Source of the DNA: Levilactobacillus lanxiensis
Lineage (GTDB): Bacteria; Bacillota; Bacilli; Lactobacillales; Lactobacillaceae
Assembly: GCF_016861655.1 (NCBI RefSeq)
Contig: NZ_BOLN01000003.1
Span: 280,272 to 344,271, forward strand
DNA: 64,000 nucleotides
Direction: 5' to 3'
Shown: positions 1-8,104 of the stretch, in pieces
Layout of the letters: every line of letters starts with the position of its first letter
Position numbering within the stretch: the stretch's first letter is position 1
Notes under the pieces: generated by a model
Told to the model about the DNA's origin: nothing
Databases searched by the model: none
What the model saw: only the letters and a program-made list of their open reading frames with translations
Made by a program: the position numbers and the translations under genes

Positions 1-104
1 GCCCAATTAACTCGACCGCCATCTCCAAACCAGTATCGACGGGGAGCTCACAGTAAAAACCAAAACCAGAAAAGTGGATTGGTGCGTGGGGTTACGCCAG
101 TGTT

Positions 105-357
105 AGCCGCAGGGATGGTGAAAATGGGCCAGTCGTGGTAGTGACCAGAGACGAGCCAAGGTGCCCGGCTGTGTCGATGTTCTTAGCTGAGTGATTTTCT
201 CAGCTTAGAACATGGGACAACCTTTGAGACCGCTTCTCAGGCTCAAAGTTGAGGTGGAAGCCCGCTTCTCAGGCTGGAACCGACCCCACAGCAGGGCACC
301 TTGAGCTCGTCGCCGGGAACGAACGCGACCAGGCCCATTTTCACCATCCCGGAGGCG
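105..357 (+). repeat. Structured intergenic repeat, type A, full copy
   Basis: Reference copy of the family. The closing stem pairs 112-130 (gggatggtgaaaatgggcc) perfectly with 332-350. Inside it, caaggtgccc..ctgtg near 157 pairs with cacag..gggcaccttg near 287. Three hairpins follow: H1 around 180-211 (ttagctgag/ctcagctta), H2 (ctttgag/ctcaaag, with a bulged A and CC/GG above it) and H3 (ggt..agcc/ggct..acc). Nothing in it looks coding; short reading frames across it are not conserved between copies. Confidence 0.85.
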
Positions 358-426
358 ATGGCACTGTCACAACCGCCGTACCTAACCCACTTGTTCAAAA
401 AAATACAAGAAGTTTGGGTGTTTCTG

Positions 427-455
427 TTGCAAACGCTTACAGCCTATGATACTAT
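427..455 (+). promoter_or_regulatory. Sigma-A type promoter of the large non-coding RNA
   Basis: TTGCAA at 427-432 and TACTAT at 450-455 are separated by 17 nt. The predicted start near 461-463 falls exactly where the 5' strand of the RNA's closing stem begins. Confidence 0.6.
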
Positions 456-461
456 TATGGT

Positions 462-1045
462 GCGGAAAGGAATTAAGAGTTGTGACGTTCCACAGCATCA
501 AATTGCATCAATGTTTTAAAACCGATTTCCGCTTCAACGTGAGTCAGGTTTTAAAGTAGCTCCGAGATACTGAAAGATAGAGACAACTCCGATAAACCTT
601 CTAACGAACTCTAGCAGTTCCAGGCAATGGTTTCACAGATTCGGCTCCACAGAATCAGGTACCATCAAAACTGAATAGATTTTAGACTTAGTGCTTGTAA
701 GTAAGCGTCAAATGTTTAAAGACTAGTAAACAGTTCCAGGTAGTAGCTAGAGCTCGGATGTTACGGTTGCAAGGATCATGCGAGGATTTTAAGTAGAATC
801 GTTAGTAGCGTGTCTTGTGTCAGTAATGAAGGAATTAAGTTCCACTGGTAACAAGCTGAAACGGCAGCCAGAAACTAATTAAAACGATTTGTTGGCTGCG
901 GCCGCTCGGCGAAACATTCTAGTTATGAGGCGATTAAGAATTACAATGATTACGAAACGGGAATTTAGTAGTAATCACAACCTCCTTTCCGAGAGTTAGC
1001 GGACTTCAAGTGATTTCCTAACACTAAACTTGAAGCCCGTTTTTT
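462..1045 (+). ncRNA. Candidate large structured non-coding RNA (about 580 nt), class unknown
   Basis: No reading frame of useful length lies here, yet the stretch has a promoter at its start and an intrinsic terminator at its end. The ends pair over more than 500 nt: 463-471 (cggaaagga) with 983-991 (tcctttccg), and 479-485 (gttgtga) with 975-981 (tcacaac). Internal hairpins include 515-523/547-555 (tttaaaacc/ggttttaaa), 638-642/652-656, 864-870/893-899 (gcagcca/tggctgc) and 948-953/971-976. The motif cagttccagg occurs twice (near 608 and 730) and aaggaattaag twice (near 467 and 829). Size and host recall the ornate large RNAs ROOL, GOLLD and OLE, but I cannot assign it to any of them. Confidence 0.6.
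1001..1045 (+). terminator. Intrinsic terminator of the large RNA
   Basis: ggacttcaag at 1001-1010 pairs with cttgaagccc at 1029-1038 (one A-C mismatch) and is followed by six T. Confidence 0.75.
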
Positions 1046-1314
1046 ATGTTCTCAGGAAGGGTACGTTCGGGTACCTCAGACTTTACAGTTTTAGTTATAG
1101 CGGTATTAATTAATGTAAACGGCCTCATCTTACCGTGTTGGTAAGCGGTCGCGCTTCCTTTTGCTCTTTGAAAACTAGGGAAAATGTTAAAGGTAAATCC
1201 TTTTAGCAAAAACTATGGGTCGTTCGGTTAGCCTCCGGACGGACCGGTTCCCGCAACTGATTCAGGGTAGTAATGTTCGGAAATTGGTGATATGAACTTT
1301 TCTGCAATCGACCA
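1046..1314. other. Intergenic stretch without a gene
   Basis: I see no supported gene. A GC-rich hairpin lies at 1218-1245 (ggtcgttcgg paired with ccggacggacc). It precedes the promoter of the next gene. Confidence 0.5.
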
Positions 1315-1343
1315 TTTACAGGGCGCTTAAGAAAAGGTATATT
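1315..1343 (+). promoter_or_regulatory. Promoter of the phosphopentomutase-like gene
   Basis: TTTACA (1315-1320), 17 nt, TATATT (1338-1343), giving a 5' leader of roughly 60 nt before the GTG start at 1410. Confidence 0.55.
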
Positions 1344-1409
1344 GTTACTAGACCGAAAAAGTTTTTGGTAGAAAGTCTTACCAAAGACTGACCTAAGGAG
1401 TGAGAAATA

Positions 1410-2234
1410 GTGGCCTTTCATCGCATCTTTGTGATTGATTTTGCTGGATTAGGTTTGGGGGAAGCCCCAGATGCTAACCGCTTTCAATCGGTGGGCGCTG
1501 ACACGTTGGGTCATGTGGCGGTTAGTTGCACGGATAAACTAAATCTTCCAACATTACAACGGTTAGGGCTCGGTAATATTCGGGTTGACCACCCACTACC
1601 GGGGGTCGAACCGGTTGATCATCCGGCTGGCTTCTTTGGTCGCCTGCATGTGCAGGCCCAAGGCAACCGCCGGGCAACGGGTCTCCGTGAGATGTGGGAT
1701 TATCCGGGAACCAACCGCACGGAAACGGTATTTGCCACCTTACCCGCAGCGGGCTACGCTGTAACGCTGGCGGGACCGTTTCTCAGCTACCTGCAGACGC
1801 AGAGCGCCGCACAACGCTTTCAACTTGGCAGTAACCAAGATGCGTTTCGGATTCTCTACGATCAATTGAACCAGAATGCGTCTGGACTGACCTACGTCAT
1901 GTTGCCAGACTTCCGGTTCGCTGGGGAGCATCGAGACGCTGAAGCATTTGCGAGTGCCCTGATGAGTGCTGACAATTACTTGGCCCAAGTTCAACACGAC
2001 TTGAACGCCAACGACCTGTTACTCATCACGGCGACTCACGCCGATGACCCGGCTAGTGAAACGACCCCGACCCGCGAGTATTTACCATTAATAGCGTACT
2101 CGCCATCGCGGCCGAGTGTTCACGCACTGGGAATTCGCCGGACGCTCGCTGATGTGGGTGCCACTGTCTTAGAGAATTTCGGCCTGGCTGGTCATGCAGC
2201 CAGACATAGCTTTTTAAATGAGATTACGCAATAA
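1410..2234 (+). CDS. Degenerate phosphopentomutase-like protein (alkaline phosphatase superfamily)
   Basis: 274 aa, against roughly 390 for ordinary DeoB. GTG start chosen because AAGGAG lies at 1395-1400. Family marks: GLGLGEAPDA near residues 13-22, ADTLGH at 30-35, the PDFRFAGEHRD block at 166-176 and TREYLPLIAY at 221-230. DeoB interconverts ribose-1- and ribose-5-phosphate using two metal ions and a phospho-threonine. Here the equivalents of the first Asp ligand (Ala12), the catalytic Thr (Arg at about 88-89), the Asp of ADHG (ATHA, Thr209) and the His before TREY (Pro220) appear replaced; Asp167, His174 and His210 remain. The cap domain is much reduced. It lies ahead of nucleoside uptake genes, so a role in sensing or regulating nucleoside breakdown is possible, but that is inference. 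Confidence 0.7.
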   Translation: MAFHRIFVIDFAGLGLGEAPDANRFQSVGADTLGHVAVSCTDKLNLPTLQRLGLGNIRVDHPLPGVEPVDHPAGFFGRLHVQAQGNRRATGLREMWDYPGTNRTETVFATLPAAGYAVTLAGPFLSYLQTQSAAQRFQLGSNQDAFRILYDQLNQNASGLTYVMLPDFRFAGEHRDAEAFASALMSADNYLAQVQHDLNANDLLLITATHADDPASETTPTREYLPLIAYSPSRPSVHALGIRRTLADVGATVLENFGLAGHAARHSFLNEITQ

Positions 2235-2253
2235 AAATTAATTTTGTCGAACG

Positions 2254-2330
2254 GACCTTGAAGGGGGGTGAGAAGGTACCAAAGCCGGAACGCAACGTTG
2301 GGTTGCAAAGGTCAGTAAGTCATCAGAAAG
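2254..2330 (+). promoter_or_regulatory. Structured leader L1 upstream of the nucleoside transporter
   Basis: The 5' region of nupC holds a block related to the leader of the following purine permease gene. Shared elements in order: GACCTT, GAAG with a G run, GTGA, CC..AGCCGGA, then GGTTGCAAAG and GTAAGTC. In L1, ggacctt pairs with aaggtc and gcaac with gttgc. A separate perfect hairpin follows at about 2392-2425 (ctgttatgaa/ttcgtaacag). A riboswitch is the natural reading; the ligand is unknown. Confidence 0.45.
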
Positions 2331-2528
2331 TATTCAGATATTATTCACCGTTTAATTTCACCATTTAACTGATGGTTTACTGAAATCCAACTGTTATGAA
2401 CTGGTTATCGTTCGTTCGTAACAGAAGTTATGCTTTACATAATTTCTGCAGCAACACATCGCGTCAACTTTTGTGTGGCAATCGTGCCATGCATCAAAGA
2501 ATAATATCGGAAAGAGGTATTTTGACCA

Positions 2529-3788
2529 ATGCTAGTCGCAGTCAATATTTTAGGGGTAATTGTTTACCTCGCAATCGCTTTCTTGTTCTCCAAGAACAAG
2601 AAAAAAATCAACTGGAAGTCAACGGCCATTGTCTTAGTTCTTAACTTAGTTTTGGCTTGGTTCTTCACTAGTTTCTCACTCGGGCAAGACATCGTTAAGG
2701 GTGCCGCCGATGGTTTCAACTGGTTAGTCCAAGTGGCTTACCAAGGGATCGTCTTCGCCTTACCTAACTGGGTTACACCACAGTTCGGTGGGACTGCCAA
2801 GTCAATGAACTTCATCACCAGTTCATTGCTGCCAATCTTATTAGTTGTTCCAATGTTTGATATCTTGACTTACATCGGGATTCTTCCTTGGATCATCAAG
2901 TGGGTTGGTCGTGGCCTTTCCTTCATTACTGGTCAACCTAAGTTTGAATCATTCTTCTCTGTTGAAATGATGTTCTTAGGGAACACTGAAGCCTTAGCCG
3001 TTTCACAATTACAATTAAAGAGCATGCGTAAGGAACGTAACTTGACCCTTGCCATGATGTCCATGTCATGTATCACTGCCTCCATTCTGGGTGCATATAC
3101 CCAAATGGTTCCTGGTCAATTTGTTTTGACGGCCGTTCCAATTAACATCTTGAACGCCATCATCGTGACCAACATGTTGAACCCTGTTGAAGTTGCCCCA
3201 GAAGAAGACACCATTGCTCGTATCGGTGGTTCTAACTCTGCTGCAGCTGAAGACGGTGAAGTTGAAGACGACGGCAAGAAGGAACCATTCTTCTCATTCT
3301 TGGGTGACTCTATCCTTGGTGCCGGCCGTCTGATCTTAATCATCGCTGCTAACGTTATCGCTTTCGTTGCCTTAGCTGCTTTGATTGACCGTCTGCTTGG
3401 TTTATTCAACCCATGGCTGTCATTGGAACACATCTTAGGAATCATCATGTTCCCATTTGCTTGGTTAATGGGTCTGAACGTGCACGATGCCTTCGGCTTT
3501 GCCCAATACATGGGGACTAAGTTAGTAACGAACGAATTCGTTGTTATGGGTAAGATTTCTTCAACCATCAACACGGGTGCTTTCTCTAATCACTACCGGG
3601 CCATCTTGACTGTCTTCTTGACTTCATTCGCTAACTTCTCAACTACTGGGATGATTATCGGTTGTTTCAAGGGGATCGTTGACCGTGAAAACAACGAACT
3701 TATTTCTAAGAACGTTGGTTACATGTTACTTTCCGGGATCCTGGTTTCCTTGCTATCAGCCGGAATTGTAGGTCTCTTCGTTTGGTAA
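2529..3788 (+). CDS. nupC: NupC-type concentrative nucleoside transporter (CNT family)
   Basis: 419 aa polytopic membrane protein. The ATG follows AAAGAGG at about 2511. CNT signs: the GNTEALAVSQLQLKSM segment, the GAYTQMVPGQFVLTA segment and the C-terminal NTGAFSNHYRAILTVF and FANFSTTGMIIGCF segments. An acidic cytoplasmic loop (AAAEDGEVEDDGKKE) lies near residue 240. It should import nucleosides with H+ or Na+. The next two genes (purine permease, nucleoside hydrolase) make this a nucleoside salvage set; each has its own leader or intergenic hairpin, so they may be separately tuned. Confidence 0.9.
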   Translation: MLVAVNILGVIVYLAIAFLFSKNKKKINWKSTAIVLVLNLVLAWFFTSFSLGQDIVKGAADGFNWLVQVAYQGIVFALPNWVTPQFGGTAKSMNFITSSLLPILLVVPMFDILTYIGILPWIIKWVGRGLSFITGQPKFESFFSVEMMFLGNTEALAVSQLQLKSMRKERNLTLAMMSMSCITASILGAYTQMVPGQFVLTAVPINILNAIIVTNMLNPVEVAPEEDTIARIGGSNSAAAEDGEVEDDGKKEPFFSFLGDSILGAGRLILIIAANVIAFVALAALIDRLLGLFNPWLSLEHILGIIMFPFAWLMGLNVHDAFGFAQYMGTKLVTNEFVVMGKISSTINTGAFSNHYRAILTVFLTSFANFSTTGMIIGCFKGIVDRENNELISKNVGYMLLSGILVSLLSAGIVGLFVW

Positions 3789-3822
3789 AAAAATAAAACC
3801 TCATTTTACTTGGGGTTGACTT

Positions 3823-3855
3823 GATAGCCCAGGGGCCCTTCGTTCCTGGGCTATC
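3823..3855 (+). terminator. Perfect 11-bp hairpin after nupC
   Basis: gatagcccagg (3823-3833) pairs with cctgggctatc (3845-3855). There is no T run, so it may be an RNA-stabilising hairpin or weak terminator rather than a classical intrinsic terminator. Confidence 0.4.
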
Positions 3856-3885
3856 TGTGTCACTATGGCGAAAGAAAGCCATTGC

Positions 3886-4021
3886 GGCTGACGGGGTGAC
3901 CCGGTCAGTCCGTACGGGTGCCGACCTTCCTGAAGAGGGGAGTGAAACCCAGCCGGATGGGTGAAAGCATTCGGTTGCAAAGCCCGTGAAGTCTGTGCGC
4001 CGGTCGCTGGCGTACCGAAAG
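3886..4021 (+). promoter_or_regulatory. Structured leader L2 of the purine permease gene, related to L1
   Basis: Contains the same ordered motif set as L1 plus more structure: CCGGATG/CATTCGG as a hairpin, then TGCAAAGCC, then the hairpin GGTCGC..GCGTACC followed by GAAAG. The ribosome binding site (AGGGA, about 4024) lies immediately after it, so translational control is plausible. The 3' half (AAACC, hairpin, GCAAAGCC, GGT-GC-G-TACC hairpin) resembles the layout of the GEMM-I (c-di-GMP-I) riboswitch, but the match is by eye and incomplete. Confidence 0.45.
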
Positions 4022-4033
4022 ATAGGGATTTTT

Positions 4034-5347
4034 ATGGATAAGCAACAATCGCAGGTAGACTTAGCCAATCACATGACGCTAAGAGAAGCCCTGCGGCATA
4101 AGGATATCGTCCGCAACGAACTGATTGCCGGAGTGACTGGTTTCTTTGCCATCTCGTACATCATCATTGTGAACCCGTTGATTTTAAAGGATGCGGGGAT
4201 TCCCACTGACCTCAGCGTGTTCGCCACCATCTTCTCGTCCGTCATCGGCTGTCTGATCATGGCCTTCTGGTCTAATGCACCAGTCATCTTGACGCCAGGG
4301 ATGGGGGTCAACGCCTTCTTCACGTACACCATTGTCGTGAACATGGGGCTGAGTTGGCGTGAAGCCTTAGGGATTGCGGCAGTCGCCAGTTTCATTTATA
4401 TGTTGATTGCCTTCACTAAGGTGTCCACGATTCTCTCGGAAGCGATTCCGGAGTCACTGAAGAGTGGGATTACCGCGGGGATTGGGCTCTTCCTGGTCGA
4501 AATTGGCCTGGAAAAAGCGGGCCTGATCGTTGCCGGTAAGTCTTCCCTGATCGTCCTGGGCGACCTGACCCAACCGACGCCACTGCTGGCGCTGTTTGGA
4601 CTGGTTCTCAGTTTGATTCTGTACATTCGCAAGATCAAAGGGAATTTCTTCATTGCCATCATCGCCACGAGCCTGTTGGCGTTCTTCCTGGGCGTGAAGG
4701 ATAGTGACACGCCAACCGTTGATTTAGCACGGTTGGGCCAGTACCACAAGATTGTCTTCCAAAACGACTTCTCCCACATTTTCAGCACGCCATTTATTCT
4801 GGCAGCCTTCTCGATGACCATGATTTTGGTCTTCGAATCCATGGGGCTGCTACAGGGCCTGCTGCCAAATCAGAAGAAGTTTAAGAAGACTTTTGAGGGT
4901 AGTTCCGTAACGACGTTCATTTCCAGTTTTCTGGGAACGAGTCCCACCGTTGCCGCTGCCGAAAGTGCTTCTGGGATTGAAAGTGGGGGCCGGACCGGGA
5001 TCATGGCGTTGACCGCCGCAGTCCTGTTCGCCTTATCACTCATCTTCGTGCCACTGTTGGCCTACGTGCCGTCCGCAGCCATTGCGCCCGTGATTATTAT
5101 CACCGGGGCCTTGATGATGGCTGCCATCGGCAATATCAAGATGGCCGACTTCTCCGAATGGTTCCCAGCCTTTTTAATTATTGTGCTGATTCCATTTACC
5201 AATAGTATTTCCACCGGGTTGGCATTCGGTTTCGTGTGCTACCCCGTTATGAAAGTGGCTTTAGGGAAGGGTAAAGACCTGACCTGGCCAGTTTACTTGT
5301 TAGGCGTTTTGTTCCTGCTCGACTTGGTCTTCAGTGCCATGCTCTAG
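4034..5347 (+). CDS. AzgA/PbuG-type hypoxanthine/guanine permease (NCS2 family)
   Basis: 437 aa, about 12 predicted membrane segments. ATG at 4034 chosen over an upstream in-frame start because AGGGA sits just before it and the upstream part overlaps the leader. Family marks: GVTGFFAISYIIIVNPLIL near the N-terminus, TPGMGVNAFFTYTIV, and GTSPTVAAAESASGIESGGR in the middle, which is typical of AzgA-like purine carriers rather than UraA-type. Imports purine bases by proton symport. The following nucleoside hydrolase releases bases inside the cell, so this permease may serve either uptake or exchange. Confidence 0.85.
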   Translation: MDKQQSQVDLANHMTLREALRHKDIVRNELIAGVTGFFAISYIIIVNPLILKDAGIPTDLSVFATIFSSVIGCLIMAFWSNAPVILTPGMGVNAFFTYTIVVNMGLSWREALGIAAVASFIYMLIAFTKVSTILSEAIPESLKSGITAGIGLFLVEIGLEKAGLIVAGKSSLIVLGDLTQPTPLLALFGLVLSLILYIRKIKGNFFIAIIATSLLAFFLGVKDSDTPTVDLARLGQYHKIVFQNDFSHIFSTPFILAAFSMTMILVFESMGLLQGLLPNQKKFKKTFEGSSVTTFISSFLGTSPTVAAAESASGIESGGRTGIMALTAAVLFALSLIFVPLLAYVPSAAIAPVIIITGALMMAAIGNIKMADFSEWFPAFLIIVLIPFTNSISTGLAFGFVCYPVMKVALGKGKDLTWPVYLLGVLFLLDLVFSAML

Positions 5348-5427
5348 CGCGAACTTTTCGCTAGGTTTAAACGTAAGCGGTTCCGCTTTACAAAAAACAT
5401 AACTTTTCATTGGGAGGAAATTTTATT

Positions 5428-6342
5428 ATGACTATTAAAGTTCTTATGGATACTGACCCCGGGATTGACGATGCTGCTGCCTTAACCATGGCGATCAACG
5501 ACCCAAAGATCGATTTGAAATTAATCACGACCGTTGCTGGTAACGTCACGGTTGACAAGACCACCATCAACGCCTTGAAGATCGTTCGGTTCTTCAACCA
5601 AAACATTCCAGTCGCAGCCGGTGCTGAACAACCATTGTTCAAGGACTTCGAAGACGCTGCCCGGATTCACGGCGCCTCAGGGATGCCTGGTTACGAATTC
5701 CCAACCGACTTACCTAAGCCAATTAACAAGACGGCCGTTGAAGCTTTGCATGACGAAATTATGGCCAGCGCTGACCCAATTACTTTGGTGCCAACCGGTT
5801 CATACACGAACATTGCCTTGCTCTTCTCCGAATACCCAGAAGTTAAGAGCCACATCGACCGCATCGTTGCCATGGGTGGTGCTCTGGGCAAAGGGAACAT
5901 GACCAGTGCCGCTGAATTTAACGTCTTCACCGACCCAGACGCAGCCGCCATCGTTTACAAGTCTGGTGTGCCAATCGTCATGGTTGGTTTGGACATCACC
6001 ATGAAGGCTTTGCTGACTCACGAAAGCATCGAAGAATTACCAAAGATCAGCGAAACTGGGAAGATGTTGCACGACATCATCATCAATGATGGTGACAACA
6101 ATGAAAATGGAATCGCCATGCACGATGTCAACACCATCTTCTACCTGCTTCACCCAGAAGCCATCAAGACCCAAGACATGTGGATCGACGTTCAAACTGA
6201 TGGCCCAGCCATTGGTGAAACGGTCGGTGACATCCGTGGGGCCTACCACGATGGCAAGACCAACGCCAAGGTATCTGTTGATATCGACGCTGAAGCCTTC
6301 AACAAGTGGTTCCTCGAAGAAGTTCGCGCCATTAAGAACTAA
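5428..6342 (+). CDS. Inosine-uridine preferring nucleoside hydrolase family
   Basis: 304 aa. ATG at 5428 follows GGGAGG at 5412-5417. The N-terminal DTDPGIDDAAAL is the calcium-binding Asp cluster of the IunH/Rih family; VAMGGALGKGNMTSAAEFNV, then FTDPDAAAIVY and the later HDVNTIFYLL complete the active site, including the C-terminal Asp. It cleaves nucleosides to base plus ribose. With the NupC and PbuG-like carriers upstream this forms an import-and-hydrolyse route. The ribose branch would normally need ribokinase, or a phosphorylase plus phosphopentomutase; the DeoB-like protein here looks inactive. Confidence 0.9.
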   Translation: MTIKVLMDTDPGIDDAAALTMAINDPKIDLKLITTVAGNVTVDKTTINALKIVRFFNQNIPVAAGAEQPLFKDFEDAARIHGASGMPGYEFPTDLPKPINKTAVEALHDEIMASADPITLVPTGSYTNIALLFSEYPEVKSHIDRIVAMGGALGKGNMTSAAEFNVFTDPDAAAIVYKSGVPIVMVGLDITMKALLTHESIEELPKISETGKMLHDIIINDGDNNENGIAMHDVNTIFYLLHPEAIKTQDMWIDVQTDGPAIGETVGDIRGAYHDGKTNAKVSVDIDAEAFNKWFLEEVRAIKN

Positions 6343-6375
6343 TTCAACCGAAAAATTAGATACAGCACGCAAAGA

Positions 6376-6402
6376 AGCTTGGGAGCAATCCCAGGCTTTT
6401 TT
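6376..6402 (+). terminator. Intrinsic terminator after the nucleoside hydrolase gene
   Basis: agcttggga pairs with tcccaggct around a GCAA loop, followed by six T. Confidence 0.85.
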
Positions 6403-6499
6403 GTTTGAAAAACTTTACACGAATGGGTGGGTAATTCATACGAAATCGTTACACGAGCTTGGTAGACTAAAGGAAAATCAAGGGAAAGAGGATGATCAC

Positions 6500-6589
6500 A
6501 TGTCTGCCATGAATTTTGACACGCTCGTGCTGCTGGTCGTCACTTGGTTACCGATGTTATTCTTCGTGAAGAAGCCGAAACGGCCGTGA
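6500..6589 (+). CDS. 29-residue single-span membrane peptide
   Basis: The ATG at 6500 follows AAAGAGG at about 6485-6491. The product starts MSAMNFDT, has a hydrophobic stretch LVLLVVTWLPMLFF and ends with the basic tail VKKPKRP. It lies alone between two intrinsic terminators, so it is probably an independent transcript. Length, one membrane span and positive C-terminus resemble small regulatory membrane peptides and Fst/Ldr-like type I toxins, but I see no clear antisense RNA gene. Function unknown. Confidence 0.5.
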   Translation: MSAMNFDTLVLLVVTWLPMLFFVKKPKRP

Positions 6590-6603
6590 GAAAAGTAAAA
6601 TTA

Positions 6604-6637
6604 AAATCCATCACCGTGAGAGGCGTGATGGATTTTT
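6604..6637 (+). terminator. Intrinsic terminator after the small peptide gene
   Basis: aatccatcac pairs with gtgatggatt, followed by a T run. Confidence 0.85.
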
Positions 6638-6807
6638 TATTGCGAGGACTTTGCTCAGCGTTGGCAAAAATTTTACAAGATGTTGACGGGGACAACATCA
6701 AATCTTTACATCGCTTCGGTATGCTGGACCTAACTTAGTAATAGTCGGGGACTGTTGCCGGGTGGTGCCCCGGTAATGGCGACTTATTTGATGGGGGCCA
6801 CGGGGGT

Positions 6808-7689
6808 ATGAATAAATTCACAATTGTTCACTTATCAGATCCACAGTTATCGGCGGCCAATGGGCCACAGTACAACCAACAGCTCCCGCCGGCAGCCAAA
6901 TTACAACGTATCTTTGATGACATCATCGCGCACGACCTACAGCCGGACCTCATCGTTATTAGTGGGGACCTACTGACGGCCGGCACAAGCCGCGATTATG
7001 CCAAGCTACGCGACTACTTAGCTACGCAGTCCGACCGACTGCAGGCGCCCATTCAGGTCATCTTGGGTGATCAGGACGACCGTGAGGCGTTTAACCTTGG
7101 GTATTTGGGTGAGCCGCATCAGCCGTACTATGCCTACAAGCAGGTTTACCAGAATATGGATTTCTATTTTCTGGATTCCAAATGGGAGCCGAACAAAGAG
7201 GCCGGGTGGCTGGACCGTGAGCAATTGGATTGGCTCAATAAAAATCTCCATCTAGCGCCACGCCGACGTGCCTTTTTGTTTCTCCATCATCCACTGGATG
7301 CGCCAGCGCTTCGGGGAATGCGGTACGCGCTCTTGCAAAATAATCGAGAGCTGTTGGCCATCCTACATGGCCACAACATCGGTGGCATCTTCGCCGGCCA
7401 CCTACATTTCGGGGCCAACTATTTGGTGGATACGACCATTCCGGTTACCACGGTAGCCTCGGCCTCGACTTACATCGATTGCCAGGATCCCCACCACCAC
7501 GAGGTTCACGACGCCACCAGTTACAACGTCATCACGATTCAACGGGGGATGGCCAGCATCACCAACCATCCGCTCTACCTGGGCCAGTCCGTGATCGACA
7601 CGATTGACATCACCAATACGGGCTTCGCCAAGCACCGGCCGCGGCTGACTAATCCGCGCCGGGCGGGCAATGGCCTGCCACTAATTTAA
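6808..7689 (+). CDS. CpdA-like calcineurin-type phosphoesterase with altered metal motifs
   Basis: 293 aa. The order of class III phosphodiesterase motifs is clear: HLSDPQL (8-14), SGDLLTAG (52-59), LGDQDDREAF (86-95), LHHPL (159-163) and AGHLHFG (196-202). In the canonical family the first motif is DxH and the third GNHD; here they are DxQ (Gln13) and GDQD (Asp88, Gln89), so a metal-ligand His and the Asn/His pair are replaced. The GDxxxxG, HH and GHxH motifs are intact. It may be a phosphodiesterase with changed metal use or a weak or inactive enzyme. Single gene; no signal peptide, so cytoplasmic. Confidence 0.75.
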   Translation: MNKFTIVHLSDPQLSAANGPQYNQQLPPAAKLQRIFDDIIAHDLQPDLIVISGDLLTAGTSRDYAKLRDYLATQSDRLQAPIQVILGDQDDREAFNLGYLGEPHQPYYAYKQVYQNMDFYFLDSKWEPNKEAGWLDREQLDWLNKNLHLAPRRRAFLFLHHPLDAPALRGMRYALLQNNRELLAILHGHNIGGIFAGHLHFGANYLVDTTIPVTTVASASTYIDCQDPHHHEVHDATSYNVITIQRGMASITNHPLYLGQSVIDTIDITNTGFAKHRPRLTNPRRAGNGLPLI

Positions 7690-7700
7690 GCCACCAACCT

Positions 7701-7737
7701 AGCGCCACAAAACCAGCACCAACGGTTTTGTGGCGCT
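7701..7737. terminator. Intrinsic terminator after the phosphoesterase gene
   Basis: agcgccacaaaacc pairs perfectly with ggttttgtggcgct around a 9-nt loop; the T run is weak. Confidence 0.7.
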
Positions 7738-7766
7738 ATTTCACGTGCTAAACGAGTCGTTGTCAT

Positions 7767-8036
7767 CGCCTCCGGGCTGGTGAAAACTGGGCCTGGCCGT
7801 GTCCGTTCCCGGCGGCGCGCTCAAGGCGCCCTGCTGTGGGGTCGGTTCCAGACTGAGGAGCGGTCTTCCACCTCAACTTTGAGCCAAAAGGCGGTCTCAA
7901 AGGTTGTCCCATGCTCTAAGCTGAGAAAATCGCTCAGCTAAGACCATCGACACAGCCGGGCACCTTGGCGCGCCTCTGGTCACTCCCGCGACTGGCCCAG
8001 TTTTCCCAGTCCTGCGGCTAACACTGGTTTAGCCCG
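7767..8036 (-). repeat. Structured intergenic repeat, type A, full copy
   Basis: Reverse-oriented type A. Closing stem 7774-7793 with 7994-8012. Read on the minus strand it has the same order as the copy at 105-357: P2 with caaggtgccc, H1 with ttagctgag, H2 with ctttgag, H3. It ends in the shared flank ctgcggctaacactggttta. Confidence 0.85.
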
Positions 8037-8104
8037 TGACTAGCGCCGATAACGTTGGGTGGTGTATTTTGTTTTGTCCTATCAAGTAGTGAGCAAGATA
8101 TGCG

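Noticed and set aside
3886..4021. Firm assignment of L2 as a c-di-GMP-I riboswitch
   Set aside because: Only the 3' half resembles that class, L1 lacks the matching hairpin, and c-di-GMP signalling is uncommon in lactobacilli; kept as a structured leader.
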